From Pseudoduganella buxea (GTDB lineage: Bacteria; Pseudomonadota; Gammaproteobacteria; Burkholderiales; Burkholderiaceae_D), in assembly GCF_009720835.1 (NCBI RefSeq), contig NZ_WNKZ01000012.1, positions 1 to 64,000 of the forward strand: 64,000 nucleotides of DNA. The letters are read 5' to 3'. The notes under the pieces are model-generated. The model did no database searches, was not told the DNA's origin, and saw nothing but the letters and a program-made list of their open reading frames with translations. The position numbers were made by a program, and so were the translations under genes. Below, piece by piece: positions 1 through 8,154 of this stretch (position 1 is the first letter of the stretch; every line of letters starts with the position of its first letter).

Positions 1-110
1 CCCGGCTCGTACGTTTCCTTGACCAGCGCAGCCTTTTCCTGCACTGACCAGCGACGGCGCCGCTCCTCCGACACCGTCACTACTTCGATGGTTTGGTTGT
101 TCCTAGTCAT
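1..110 (-). CDS. IS3-family (IS2-group) transposase OrfA, N-terminal 36 residues only
   Basis: The reading frame starts at the ATG at 110 and runs off the window edge. It encodes a short leader followed by RRRRWSVQEKAALVKETY and EPG, the N-terminal helix-turn-helix region typical of InsC/OrfA proteins of IS2-like elements. OrfA binds the element ends and is normally fused to OrfB by programmed frameshifting; OrfB would lie outside the window. The start lies about 65 bp inside the element end. Assignment to OrfA is good. The exact IS cannot be named from 36 residues. Confidence 0.8.
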   Translation of the reverse strand, partial: MTRNNQTIEVVTVSEERRRRWSVQEKAALVKETYEP

Positions 111-178
111 ATTCACAGTCGTATTCCTATCCGTAAGGATACCGCATCGACTGTGTCTGGTGGATCAGGGGGCTATCT
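1..178 (-). mobile_element. Left end of an IS2-group insertion sequence
   Basis: On the minus strand the DNA upstream of the OrfA start contains GCCCCCTGATCCACCAGACA (153-172), which resembles the IS2 terminal repeat GGCCCCCTGAATCTCCAGACA in the order of its blocks. The homology of the neighbouring gene (165-407) to its intact paralogue stops at the same place, at about 171-180, so the insertion junction is fixed to within a few bases. The other end and the target duplication are outside the window. Confidence 0.7.
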
Positions 179-407
179 CACGATAGCCCTCAAACTCTAT
201 GTCCTGAATACGACTATCTTGCGTTGTATCGGCTAAACACCAAGTTACACGTTTGGTAACAGTCGCTTCCGCCGTCGGGCCGGCACGTTCGGATTCTGCG
301 AGGTTGCGGCTGACGAAATAGTAATGTCCGCGCTTCAGCACCGCGCAATCGGTGACGATGTAGCCATCAAATCGCTTTCGGTATTCCTCTTCAGTTAATC
401 CGAACAT
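165..407 (-). pseudogene. Truncated paralogue of the adjacent beta-propeller immunity-like gene, cut by the IS
   Basis: The 80 residues begin MFGLTEEEYRKRFDGY and match the N-terminus of the protein at 464-1471 (MLQLTEAEYRKRFDGF) almost along their whole length, including the shared GPTAEATVTKR motif and the spacing up to the GY that precedes the break. The last codons and the TGA stop at 165-167 come from the insertion-sequence end, so only the first quarter of an originally about 330-residue protein survives. The gene sits 56 bp downstream of its paralogue in the same orientation, so it arose as a tandem duplicate. Its product is probably non-functional. Confidence 0.8.
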
Positions 408-463
408 GGATTATCCCCCCATCGTCACAGCAATAGTCTCAGCGACACCACATGTGAGCGCGG

Positions 464-1471
464 TCATGGGAACTGCAAGCGGTGGAATATCAATTTCCAT
501 TCTTTTCCATCATGAACGGCTGCGCCATGGGTGCCCGCCATCAGCATTTCCCCATCACGGACTGACAGATTGCCCGCGCAGACCTTGATATCGGATGAGG
601 GCAAATCTGCCTCGACCAGTTTTCCGTCGATCAAGTTCCACAAGCCATAGTCACTGGTAAGCCACACTTTGCCAGCATGCCAGACAATGTCTTTAAAAGG
701 CAGCGTGAGCATTTCTCGTACCAGAAGCGTCCATTCGTTATCACGTCCACGGAAAACGCTGCCGGATTGTGCCCCGATGTAGACGTAACCGTCTCCGGCA
801 CAGCAGATGGAATACACGTCCATATTCGACGGAAATGCTACTGCGGACCATTTTTCGCCGTTGAAGTGCCAAACACGACCGGCGCCAGCAATAACATACA
901 AATCCTCAGCGGAGAAACCGTCTATGTCGGTGAATGCCATGTTATCGGAGCGGTCCACATCGTTGGCATCTGCGGCAGTAGGCGTCGGTAAATTCAGACA
1001 CAAGGATTCCCAATTATTTTTCCCTTTTCGGACGCAGACTGTATGACTACCTCCCACCACGTATAAGTTTTCGCCGACAGTTCGCAGTCGACGTATGGCA
1101 CCACGACGTGGGCCATTTATCGACTTCGGAATAGCGTCCTCGTCTTCACTTGGCTCGCCACCACCTGTTGCGGTAACTAAACCTTCTACTGAAACGCAAA
1201 GCATACGCTCCTCGCCGGCAAAGCTAGGCCCGATTTCCAGAGTGCCATAGCCTGCGAAGCGCATATGCTTCAGGCGGTCACCCTCTTGTTGATTGGGGAT
1301 AAACCAGCTCATACGTTTTGTTACCGTAGCTTCTGCAGTCGGGCCAGCTTTTTCAGATTCTGTTATGTCACGGCTTATAAAATAGTAATGGTTTTTCTTT
1401 AAAATGGAACAGTCAGTGATATTAAACCCATCAAAACGCTTTCGATACTCAGCTTCCGTTAACTGCAACAT
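464..1471 (-). CDS. Beta-propeller-like protein, putative immunity to the upstream GHH nuclease toxin
   Basis: This is a 335-residue cytoplasmic protein with no signal peptide or membrane segment. The start at 1471 is chosen because GGAGGAACT precedes it directly; the longer frame to 1543 would run into the toxin gene. After an N-terminal domain of about 90 residues (LTEAEYRKRFDG...) there are several blade-like repeats of the type LYVVGG-x-VCVR, LYVIAGAGRVWHFNGEKW, VYIGAQSGSVFRG and VWLTSDYGLWNLIDGK, as in beta-propellers. It follows the toxin gene by 11 bp in the same operon and has a truncated paralogue next door, both usual for T6SS immunity genes. The immunity role is inferred from position only. 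Confidence 0.6.
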   Translation of the reverse strand: MLQLTEAEYRKRFDGFNITDCSILKKNHYYFISRDITESEKAGPTAEATVTKRMSWFIPNQQEGDRLKHMRFAGYGTLEIGPSFAGEERMLCVSVEGLVTATGGGEPSEDEDAIPKSINGPRRGAIRRLRTVGENLYVVGGSHTVCVRKGKNNWESLCLNLPTPTAADANDVDRSDNMAFTDIDGFSAEDLYVIAGAGRVWHFNGEKWSAVAFPSNMDVYSICCAGDGYVYIGAQSGSVFRGRDNEWTLLVREMLTLPFKDIVWHAGKVWLTSDYGLWNLIDGKLVEADLPSSDIKVCAGNLSVRDGEMLMAGTHGAAVHDGKEWKLIFHRLQFP

Positions 1472-1482
1472 AGTTCCTCCTG

Positions 1483-2679
1483 TTATTCCTCGGCATCGCG
1501 TTTTCGGGGAACTCCCGCCCTCGGTGGGAGTGGTTTTATACATTTTGTTTTATAGTAAGCGTCCAATTGGGCTCGTAAGCATTTGCTGTCGCATTTGGAC
1601 TCTCGAAACGTAGCTTGTAAGCTCTTTATGCCCAAGTCTCGAGCTTTGTTATAGCTGATGGCGTCTGGGTTTCCGAACACACCATGTACATGTTCTTCGA
1701 TCCGCGTGTTCATCTGCTGATGAATCCTCCCATGCGATCCATTACTACCGTTAGCCCCCTCCACACAAACCGTAGGCGCGTCCCCGTGCACATAACCCGG
1801 GCAATTGCCGTTCTTAGTCATCTCATCCGGCAGCACATGGTGGCCCGTCTGTCCAGGGCAGCACCCGCTGCCGCCCAGGCTCGTCGCTGTTTGAGTTTTG
1901 TTGTACGGCACCAGCATGCACCGCCGGGCGCGGGTGCAAGGGTCGAGGCGGGACAGTACGCCCATGCCGTCTGCCATCAGGTCGGTGGGGGTCTTGTTGG
2001 CGATGTTGTCGCCCAGGGCGGACAGCTCGCGGCTGGCGGTTTCGGCGATATTGAGGACCGTGCCGATTTCCTTGATGGCGCCGTAGGCTTCGACGCCCAT
2101 CGTGGCGGCCTGGTAGCCGGTCTTGCCCCAGTCGTAGATGTTCCAGGCCGTCGCGATGGTTTCCGTGACGATGGCGCCGACACCGCCGACGGCGGCGCCG
2201 CTCAGGCCGACGCCCCAGCGCGCGCCGCCGCGGATGCCGGCCTTGACGGCTTTTTCCTTGGCTTCGGCGATGGCCTTGTCCTTGATCTCCTGCGTGACCT
2301 TTTCCACCAGGGGCTTGACCTGCGATTCGACCGCCTTGCTGACGTCCTTCGACATGTCCTTCAACATGCTGTTGAATTCGAGCAGGTCTTCATTGATGCT
2401 GCTGGACGGCTTGACCCACAGGCCGTCGCAATGCGACATCCAGCCCGTGTCCGCCGTGTCCTGGAACTTGCCGCCCTTGATCTTGGTGGCCATCCTGTCC
2501 AGCGCGGCCACCGGTTTGTCGCCCAGCATCTTGCGCAGTACGGGGTGCTTGTTCTTCGGCGAGCGGTCGGTCTCCTTTTCGCAGGCCTTGTCGATCTTCT
2601 GGAAATCCTGCTTGCAGTCGCGCTTTACATCGGCATTGTCGATGTAATAGGTGACCGGGGTATTCGGGGCGCTCGGCAT
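1483..2679 (-). CDS. T6SS effector with C-terminal GHH-signature HNH/endonuclease VII toxin domain
   Basis: The 398-residue protein has three visible parts. Residues 1-145 are charged and helical. Residues 150-178 are rich in glycine and alanine (GGARWGVGLSGAAVGGVGAI), a hydrophobic segment common in delivered effectors. A cysteine- and histidine-rich domain from about 248 to 380 contains CCPGQTGHHVLP (G279-H280-H281) with further histidines at 316, 320 and 330. The GHH motif is the hallmark of the Tox-GHH2 branch of HNH nucleases, which cut DNA in the target cell. The gene lies 7 bp after the PAAR-like gene and 11 bp before its putative immunity gene, so delivery on the VgrG/PAAR spike of this operon is expected. 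Nuclease activity is inferred from the motif. Confidence 0.75.
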   Translation of the reverse strand: MPSAPNTPVTYYIDNADVKRDCKQDFQKIDKACEKETDRSPKNKHPVLRKMLGDKPVAALDRMATKIKGGKFQDTADTGWMSHCDGLWVKPSSSINEDLLEFNSMLKDMSKDVSKAVESQVKPLVEKVTQEIKDKAIAEAKEKAVKAGIRGGARWGVGLSGAAVGGVGAIVTETIATAWNIYDWGKTGYQAATMGVEAYGAIKEIGTVLNIAETASRELSALGDNIANKTPTDLMADGMGVLSRLDPCTRARRCMLVPYNKTQTATSLGGSGCCPGQTGHHVLPDEMTKNGNCPGYVHGDAPTVCVEGANGSNGSHGRIHQQMNTRIEEHVHGVFGNPDAISYNKARDLGIKSLQATFRESKCDSKCLRAQLDAYYKTKCIKPLPPRAGVPRKRDAEE

Positions 2680-2686
2680 GGTCGGT

Positions 2687-3073
2687 TCAGGCGTGGTTGT
2701 GGGTCATCGGGTCGATGTGGCGGCACACGTTCAGGCCTTCCACTTTCACGTTCGGCGACCATGCCGTGAAATAGGCCTTGCCCGTGATCGTGTGCGAGGA
2801 CACGCCCATGGCGAAATTGCGCGTGGCCGGTTCGTTGCCCGTGCTGTTGGCCAGGTAGGAAACGTCGCGCAGCGCCACCGGCGTGCCGCAGACGAAGACC
2901 GTGGCCGAGCCCTCCTTCAGGTTCTTCGCGTAGGCCGTGTTCGAGTAGGGAATGACGACGGGGCCGGCGCTGGGGGCTGGCGGGCTCCAGCACGGGTCCG
3001 GCGCGACCATCGACTTGCCGTCGGCCGCGCGCGAGCAGATCTCGTTGTCATTGGCGTAGACGTAGGTTTCCAT
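2687..3073 (-). CDS. PAAR-like DUF4150 spike-tip protein
   Basis: This 128-residue protein has the DUF4150 pattern: an N-terminal VYANDNEICSRAADGKSM segment, then CWSPPAPSAGPVVIPYSNTA, a CGTPVALRDVSYLANSTGNEP block and a C-terminal HIDPMTHNH. DUF4150 proteins are PAAR-like caps that sit on the VgrG trimer and carry a toxin encoded next door. Here the toxin is the separate gene 7 bp downstream. The start codon is 2 bp after the stop of the upstream thiolase-like gene, so translation is probably coupled. Confidence 0.8.
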   Translation of the reverse strand: METYVYANDNEICSRAADGKSMVAPDPCWSPPAPSAGPVVIPYSNTAYAKNLKEGSATVFVCGTPVALRDVSYLANSTGNEPATRNFAMGVSSHTITGKAYFTAWSPNVKVEGLNVCRHIDPMTHNHA

Positions 3074-3075
3074 GC

Positions 3076-4125
3076 TTATTCCTTCGGTGCGTGGACGACG
3101 ACGGCATTGCGCAGCCCGGCATCGTTGGCCAGGTGCAGCAGTCCGGCGTGCCCTGGACGGCGCTGCGGGTGGTGCAGGTCGCGCGACAGCCAGGCCAGCA
3201 TGGCCGGACCGGTGGCGGCGCCGATATCGCCCAGCTTGTCGGCCAGGGTCAGGAAGGCCGGCTGGCGGGTGCCGGCCATGACGCGCGTGATGGCGTTGGT
3301 GGCGTCGCGGGTGTAGAAGTGCTCGCCGTTCTGGTCGCTCAGGCGGAACTGCAGGTGGCCCGGGGCCACCTGTGCCTCGGCGCAGGCCTCGCGGATCGCC
3401 GCTGTCAGTCCTTCGCTGCGGTTCGGTACGCTGCCATCGAGGGTGCCCCGTTCGTTGGCGCTGCCCAGCCCGGCAATGCGGATGCCGCCGGTCGGGGCCG
3501 GCGTAGCCCCGAGGACCAGTGCCGCGGCCGCCTCGCCGGGGACGAAGCCGTCCGTATTGCCGGGCACGAACAGGCGCTCCTCCTGCAGGTAGAAGTTGAT
3601 GTCGGCGGCATTGAGCAGGCTGTCGACGCCCACCAGCAGCACCTGGGCCTTGCCGGCATCGAGTGCGGCGCGGGCCTGGCGCAGTCCGGCCACCAGGCCG
3701 GCACGGCCGTGGCGGATGACGTAGGCGGCCGGCGCCGGGGCGTCGACCCCATAGCGTGCGGCCAGGCGCTCCAGCGCGGCGCGCACGGCTTCGGCCGGGT
3801 CGTCACCCTCGCTGGACGGGCGCTGGGCGTCCGCCACCAGGATCACGACGGCACTGCGGCGCTCGTCGAACAGGGCGGCCGGGTCGGCGATGGTGGACAG
3901 GCAATCCTGCACGGCATGCTCGACCCACCGTTGCAGGCGCTGGGCGCCGTACACCTTCTCGGGCAGCGACGCCACCTGCACCGGGTCGCCGCCCTGGCTG
4001 TAGAACGCGCTCTCGCGGAAGTGGTCCATATTGGCGCGCAGCGCGCAGACGGCCGCGTCCAGGTGATAACCCAGCGAGCAGCACAGGCCGGCCGCGTTTA
4101 CATGCAGGTCGGGCAATCCGCTCAC
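3076..4125 (-). CDS. Thiolase/beta-ketoacyl-synthase-fold protein of a T6SS effector operon
   Basis: The start is the GTG at 4125, overlapping the TGA of the DUF2169 gene by 4 nt (GTGA); this gives 349 residues. The protein has ketosynthase-like features such as QVLLVGVDSLLN followed by FVPGEAAAALVLG, which aligns with the ADVMLAGG and PFGEGA-type blocks of KAS enzymes. The region where the catalytic cysteine would be (AYVIRHGRAGLVAGLRQA) has no cysteine, so it is probably not an active condensing enzyme. Homologues are regularly found between DUF2169 and DUF4150 genes in T6SS loci, where the role is unknown; assembly or loading of the effector is a guess. Confidence 0.65.
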   Translation of the reverse strand: MSGLPDLHVNAAGLCCSLGYHLDAAVCALRANMDHFRESAFYSQGGDPVQVASLPEKVYGAQRLQRWVEHAVQDCLSTIADPAALFDERRSAVVILVADAQRPSSEGDDPAEAVRAALERLAARYGVDAPAPAAYVIRHGRAGLVAGLRQARAALDAGKAQVLLVGVDSLLNAADINFYLQEERLFVPGNTDGFVPGEAAAALVLGATPAPTGGIRIAGLGSANERGTLDGSVPNRSEGLTAAIREACAEAQVAPGHLQFRLSDQNGEHFYTRDATNAITRVMAGTRQPAFLTLADKLGDIGAATGPAMLAWLSRDLHHPQRRPGHAGLLHLANDAGLRNAVVVHAPKE

Positions 4126-5249
4126 GGTTGCGCCTCCAGGGCATTGCTGTCGGGGGCCTCGCTGCAGCCGTCGCAGCCGTCGATGCCCATGGCCTTGCGG
4201 TGCCACCATTCGGTGCTGACGGGGCCGACGGCGACGGTGAGGAATTCCTGCAGCCGTCGCTTGATGGGCACGCTGGCGCGCCACACGACGGAAAAGCGGT
4301 CCAGGTCCGGCTCGAAATACAGCGTGTCGGCCACGGCCACCGGTTCTTCCGACGTGTAATCGGCGCGCAGGATGCGCACGGTGACGGTATCCAGCCTGGG
4401 CAGCCGGAACCGGACGAAGGGCCGGCCGGCCATCATGTGCTTGAGCACCACGTGCTCGCCGCCCACCGGATAGGGCATCTGCTGGTCCGCCGGCGCGCAC
4501 TGGTTGAACTGCTCGTCGAAGTCGTCCGGCAGGAAGGGAAAGACGTCGCGCTCCCACGCCGCGTCGTAGGTGCCGGCGTAGGCAGGGCGCGGTTGCCAGT
4601 GACGGGCAACGGCGGAAAACGCCACCGGCGCATACGTGCCGCCCGGTTTGCGCACCGGCTCGTCGAGGGCTTCCAGGCACGGCGCCGGCTGGCCGACGGC
4701 GTCCTCGTCGGTCTTGGCGCCGAACCAGCCCAGTCCGGCCGGATTGGCCAGGTGCGCCTCGCACAGCACCTGGGCCTTGGCGCCGGACCCTTTCGTGAAG
4801 CTGCGGGTACCGCCGAAGGCCATGCCGAAATGCAGCGGCATCTGGGTGACCGGCTCGGCTTCCGACAGGCCGAACAGGCCCAGGCGCTTGCGCCAGGTGC
4901 GTGGGCCGTGGACGCGCAAGCCCTTGCGCAGCGGTCCCACCTGCCATGCCACGGCCAGCTCCTTGAACGGCGCGCCATCGGGCGCATGCGCGCTGGCATG
5001 GAACAGCACGTCGCAGCGCGGCTTGAAGCGCACCATGTCCGAGCCGTACAGCATCGGGCTTTCGCCCGGTTCGCCCAGGAACACGTCGGCGTGCTGCAAG
5101 GCTTGCGGCGGCAGTGGCCGGGGCCGCTGGCCCGGCTGGGGAATCTGCCAGCTGCTCTTGGCGACGACGACCAGGTGCTCGCGTCCCGTGGCATCGAGGA
5201 CACACGCGGTATCCACGGCCAGGAATTTGGACCCGACGATGATTTCCAT
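4122..5249 (-). CDS. DUF2169 domain protein, T6SS effector accessory
   Basis: The 375-residue protein starts MEIIVGSKFLAVDTACVLDA and keeps the DUF2169 pattern VVVAKSSWQIP, PMLYGSDMVRFKPRCDVLFH, the GGTRS loop and a C-terminal VTVRILRADYTSEEPV segment. DUF2169 proteins are found only near vgrG/PAAR genes and are thought to help load particular effectors; the molecular role is not settled. The start at 5249 follows the upstream DUF6484 stop by 13 bp. The longer frame to 5312 would overlap that gene. It lies between the VgrG end and the toxin end of the operon. Confidence 0.75.
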   Translation of the reverse strand: MEIIVGSKFLAVDTACVLDATGREHLVVVAKSSWQIPQPGQRPRPLPPQALQHADVFLGEPGESPMLYGSDMVRFKPRCDVLFHASAHAPDGAPFKELAVAWQVGPLRKGLRVHGPRTWRKRLGLFGLSEAEPVTQMPLHFGMAFGGTRSFTKGSGAKAQVLCEAHLANPAGLGWFGAKTDEDAVGQPAPCLEALDEPVRKPGGTYAPVAFSAVARHWQPRPAYAGTYDAAWERDVFPFLPDDFDEQFNQCAPADQQMPYPVGGEHVVLKHMMAGRPFVRFRLPRLDTVTVRILRADYTSEEPVAVADTLYFEPDLDRFSVVWRASVPIKRRLQEFLTVAVGPVSTEWWHRKAMGIDGCDGCSEAPDSNALEAQP

Positions 5250-5262
5250 CCCGTTCCCCGGC

Positions 5263-5781
5263 CTAGTTGACGTTGACGGAGCCGCCGAGGATGCGCTGGG
5301 TGGCGCTGGCATGGCTGGTGATGTAGGTGCCGCGGATCTGGACGCGCCCGTCCGCCGACAGCACGATGGCCGCTTCGCCGCAGCGCAGTTCGATCTCGTG
5401 GCTGGCCGTCAGCACCACTTTTTCGCCATCGACCAGCGCTTCGGCCTGCGCGCGCGCTGGCGCTGCGGGCGGCGCTGCCAGCATCAGGCCCAGGACGATG
5501 GGACGGCCCGGGTCCGCCGCCTCGAAACCCAGGGCCACCTGCTGGCCCAGCTGCGCTGCATCGAGCGCGGCGACGCTGCGGGCGCGCACGCCCGTCAGGC
5601 CGAAGGCGGCGATATCGACCAGCGCGGTACCGTCGCCATCGAAGCCGGCCAGGATGCCCACCGCGATGCCGTGGGCCGGCCGGTCGCGCAGCGGCGTGCG
5701 ATCGACGACGTCGTGCAGCAACCGGTCCGGCACTTCCGTGGCGGTGTCCGGCACGGCGGCCGGGTGGTCAGCTTGCAGCAT
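5263..5781 (-). CDS. DUF6484-type T6SS-associated protein
   Basis: This 172-residue cytoplasmic protein contains GIAVGILAGFDGDGTALVDI near the N-terminus, then GQQVALGFEAADPGRPIVLGLM, a hinge rich in alanine and proline, and a C-terminal beta-rich tail (CGEAAIVLSADGRVQIRGTY, then ITSHASATQRILGGSVNVN). The tail resembles the end of VgrG beta-prism repeats. The ATG overlaps the vgrG stop (TGATG), so it is translationally coupled to vgrG. DUF6484 genes occur next to vgrG with DUF2169 and DUF4150, and an accessory role at the spike is likely. The family call comes from the pattern and from context. Confidence 0.65.
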   Translation of the reverse strand: MLQADHPAAVPDTATEVPDRLLHDVVDRTPLRDRPAHGIAVGILAGFDGDGTALVDIAAFGLTGVRARSVAALDAAQLGQQVALGFEAADPGRPIVLGLMLAAPPAAPARAQAEALVDGEKVVLTASHEIELRCGEAAIVLSADGRVQIRGTYITSHASATQRILGGSVNVN

Positions 5782-7943
5782 CAGTTCTCCAGGATTTTCT
5801 TGCCCTTCATGGTGATGTTGCCATCGGCCTTGAAGGTCTGTTCATCGGTGGTGCCGACACTGAAGGTGTGGCCGTTGATGACGATGGTGCCGTCGGCCTT
5901 CATCAGCAGGCTGGCCTGGCCCACGGTGATCGACAGTTCGGTGCCGGCCGTGATGGAAATCGAGTTGCCGACCTTGGTGACCTGGTCCACCCCGACGATG
6001 GTGGCCATGCCCATGCCGACGTTGAGGTTGTAGCCCAGGCCGACGTTCTCCATGCGCCCCAGCACGACGTTCTGCAGCGAGGCCATATTGATGGTTTCCG
6101 TCTTGTTCTTGCCGACATCGATGGACCAGTTGTCGCCGATGCGGTCATCTTCGTTGGCGCCGACGGTCTTGCTGCGGTTGGCGCCAATGGTGATCGTTTC
6201 GTTCTTGCCGACATCCTCGGTGCGGTTGTCGCCGATGCTGATGCGTTCTTCGTGATCGACCGTCTCGGTGCGGTTGCGCTTGATGTGCGACGTCTCATCC
6301 CGGTCGATGGTCTTGCGGCGGTCGTTGCCGACCCACTTGTCCTCGTCGTGCTCGACTTCGGTGAGCTGATCCTTCTCCGCATGGAGCCACAACTGCTCCT
6401 GCCCTTTCTTGTCCTCGAAGCGGATGGCGTTGGCCGTCTCGTAGCTACCGCCCGGCGTCGAGCGCGACAGGATGCCGCTCTGGGTCTTGTTGGCCGGCAG
6501 CGCCCACGGCGGCATCGTGTCGGCATTGGGCACCATGCCCGTCACGAGGGGGCGGTCCGGATTCCCATCGAGGAACTGCACGATCACTTCGGTGCCGATG
6601 CGGGGGATCGACGTCATGCCGAAGTTCGATCCCGCCCAGGCGGTGGCGACGCGCACCCAGGCCGAGCTTTTCTCGTTGTTCTCGCCGATGCGGTCCCAGT
6701 GGAACTGCACGCGCACGCGGCCGTATTCGTCGGTATAAATTTCTTCGCCGGCCGGGCCGGTAACGATAGCCGTCTGCAAGCCTGGAATCTTCGGCTCGCT
6801 GCTGTTGTAGCCGCGGCCCGGCCGCCAGGGCACCCGCGTGCGGCTGCACACGATGCGGTTGGCATAATGCGATGGCGCCGCATCGGCATCCTGGTAGTTG
6901 TTGTGGGCCGTGTGGTGCGCCTCCACGATCAGGAAGTTCAGGTCGCCGCCCTCGGCCGCGTCGAAATGCTCGGTCAGGTCGAAGCAGCGGCCCGGCTGGA
7001 CCGTCCGGTCGTTGCCATGGCCCTCGAAGCACTTGGCGACCGCCTCGATCTCCTCCATGCGCACGCGGGCCCGGGCATCGCCATCGTTGCGGTCGACAAA
7101 GCCGTAGGCTCCCGCGTATTCGTAGCTCTCTACCGGCAGCACGTCGCCCTGCTCGTTCGTGGTGGGCACGTCGACCCGTGTCGGCCGCGGCTTCTTGAAA
7201 TCGAAGCTGGACAGCGCGACATTGGCCGGCACCAGGCGGCGCACCGGGGTCCAGTCGCCCAGGCCGTCGTCCTCGATGCTGCCTGCCTCGCGCTGGAACG
7301 GAATGTCCTGCCGCGCGCCGTCGATGGGCGGCGCGGCCGTCGAATCGTCCGACAGTACCAGGGTGTGGCCATCGGCCCGGTGCTCGTACCAGTAATACCA
7401 GCCCTGGGCTTCCCAGCGCCGGTGCAGGTAGTTGTAGTCCGACTCGTCGTACTGGCAGGCGTACGTCATCTCGGGATCGGCGCCCATGATCTGCAGCTTC
7501 GCCGCGTGCATCGGGTAGTCCGCGAAAATGGCGTCCGTTTGCTGGCTGAGCGACAGGTTGTGGAAGATGTAGTTGTCCCGCCGCAGCCGCAGGTAGGCCA
7601 TCCATGGCGCCAGCACCATGTCGTAGTACACCAGCGCACCGTCGGTGCTGTCGCGCCGGAACTCGACCACATAGCCGTTGAAGTAGCGCATGCTGCCGTC
7701 TTCGCGGACCAGTTCGATGGTGACCATCCGGCCCAGCACGTCCTTCAGGGCGATGTTCTCGTCGTCGGACAGCACTTCCACGACGAAGCGGAAGTCGCGC
7801 GACAGGCTTTCCCTGGCATCCAGGCGGTTGGCGAGCAGGATGGCTGCAGGGCCATCGTCATGCGGAAAGCTCAGGCGCAGCAGGCGGTTATTCTGGCGCA
7901 GCTTGCTCAACAGCTGAAGTCCCGTTTGCAGAAGCGTGGTCAT
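5781..7943 (-). CDS. vgrG: Type VI secretion spike protein VgrG (TssI)
   Basis: VgrG trimers form the puncturing spike at the tip of the Hcp tube. The 720-residue product has the gp27-like base (NNRLLRLSFPHDDGP to about residue 370) and the gp5 OB-fold core (GRVRVQFHWDRIGENNEKSS, AWVRVATAWAGSNFG, GTEVIVQFLDGNPDRPLV). These are followed by a beta-prism of short repeats such as IGDNRTEDVGKNETITIG. The start at 7943 (MTTLLQTGLQLL) is preferred over the upstream in-frame ATG at 8015, which has no ribosome site and lies in the divergent promoter region. There is no fused toxin domain; cargo comes from the six or more genes downstream in the same operon. Confidence 0.93.
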   Translation of the reverse strand: MTTLLQTGLQLLSKLRQNNRLLRLSFPHDDGPAAILLANRLDARESLSRDFRFVVEVLSDDENIALKDVLGRMVTIELVREDGSMRYFNGYVVEFRRDSTDGALVYYDMVLAPWMAYLRLRRDNYIFHNLSLSQQTDAIFADYPMHAAKLQIMGADPEMTYACQYDESDYNYLHRRWEAQGWYYWYEHRADGHTLVLSDDSTAAPPIDGARQDIPFQREAGSIEDDGLGDWTPVRRLVPANVALSSFDFKKPRPTRVDVPTTNEQGDVLPVESYEYAGAYGFVDRNDGDARARVRMEEIEAVAKCFEGHGNDRTVQPGRCFDLTEHFDAAEGGDLNFLIVEAHHTAHNNYQDADAAPSHYANRIVCSRTRVPWRPGRGYNSSEPKIPGLQTAIVTGPAGEEIYTDEYGRVRVQFHWDRIGENNEKSSAWVRVATAWAGSNFGMTSIPRIGTEVIVQFLDGNPDRPLVTGMVPNADTMPPWALPANKTQSGILSRSTPGGSYETANAIRFEDKKGQEQLWLHAEKDQLTEVEHDEDKWVGNDRRKTIDRDETSHIKRNRTETVDHEERISIGDNRTEDVGKNETITIGANRSKTVGANEDDRIGDNWSIDVGKNKTETINMASLQNVVLGRMENVGLGYNLNVGMGMATIVGVDQVTKVGNSISITAGTELSITVGQASLLMKADGTIVINGHTFSVGTTDEQTFKADGNITMKGKKILEN

Positions 7944-8154
7944 AGGCGAGATGGTCACGAAAGCGCGGGAACAGCCCCCGCAGGCGCACGCGGTTGCGAT
8001 CCGCAGCCTCGGCATTATAATTAATAAATAAACCAGAGTTTATCAATTTAGATGCCAACACGGCACATCATGCGGTCGGGATTCATGTGAAATTGTCGGG
8101 TTGAAATACCCCATTAACGACAGCAATAATTTCGAATCGACGAGGTGAAAAACG
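7944..8154. promoter_or_regulatory. Divergent promoter region between vgrG and tai4
   Basis: This 211-bp spacer separates the minus-strand vgrG operon from the plus-strand tai4-tae4 genes. It holds an unusually AT-rich block at 8016-8055 (TTATAATTAATAAATAAA) in an otherwise very GC-rich neighbourhood, which suits promoter elements for either side. The GAGGTG at 8142-8147 serves as the ribosome site of tai4. No clean -35/-10 pair was assigned. Confidence 0.45.

Noticed and set aside
6050..6330. Short regular repeats that could suggest a repeat array or CRISPR
   Set aside because: They encode the repeated VGKNET/IGDNRT strands of the VgrG beta-prism. Repeat length varies and there are no unique spacers.
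5868..8024. Long open frame on the plus strand opposite vgrG (718 codons)
   Set aside because: It is antisense to a fully recognisable VgrG. Its product is low-complexity Gly/Ala/Arg/His-rich, as expected from codon bias in GC-rich DNA.
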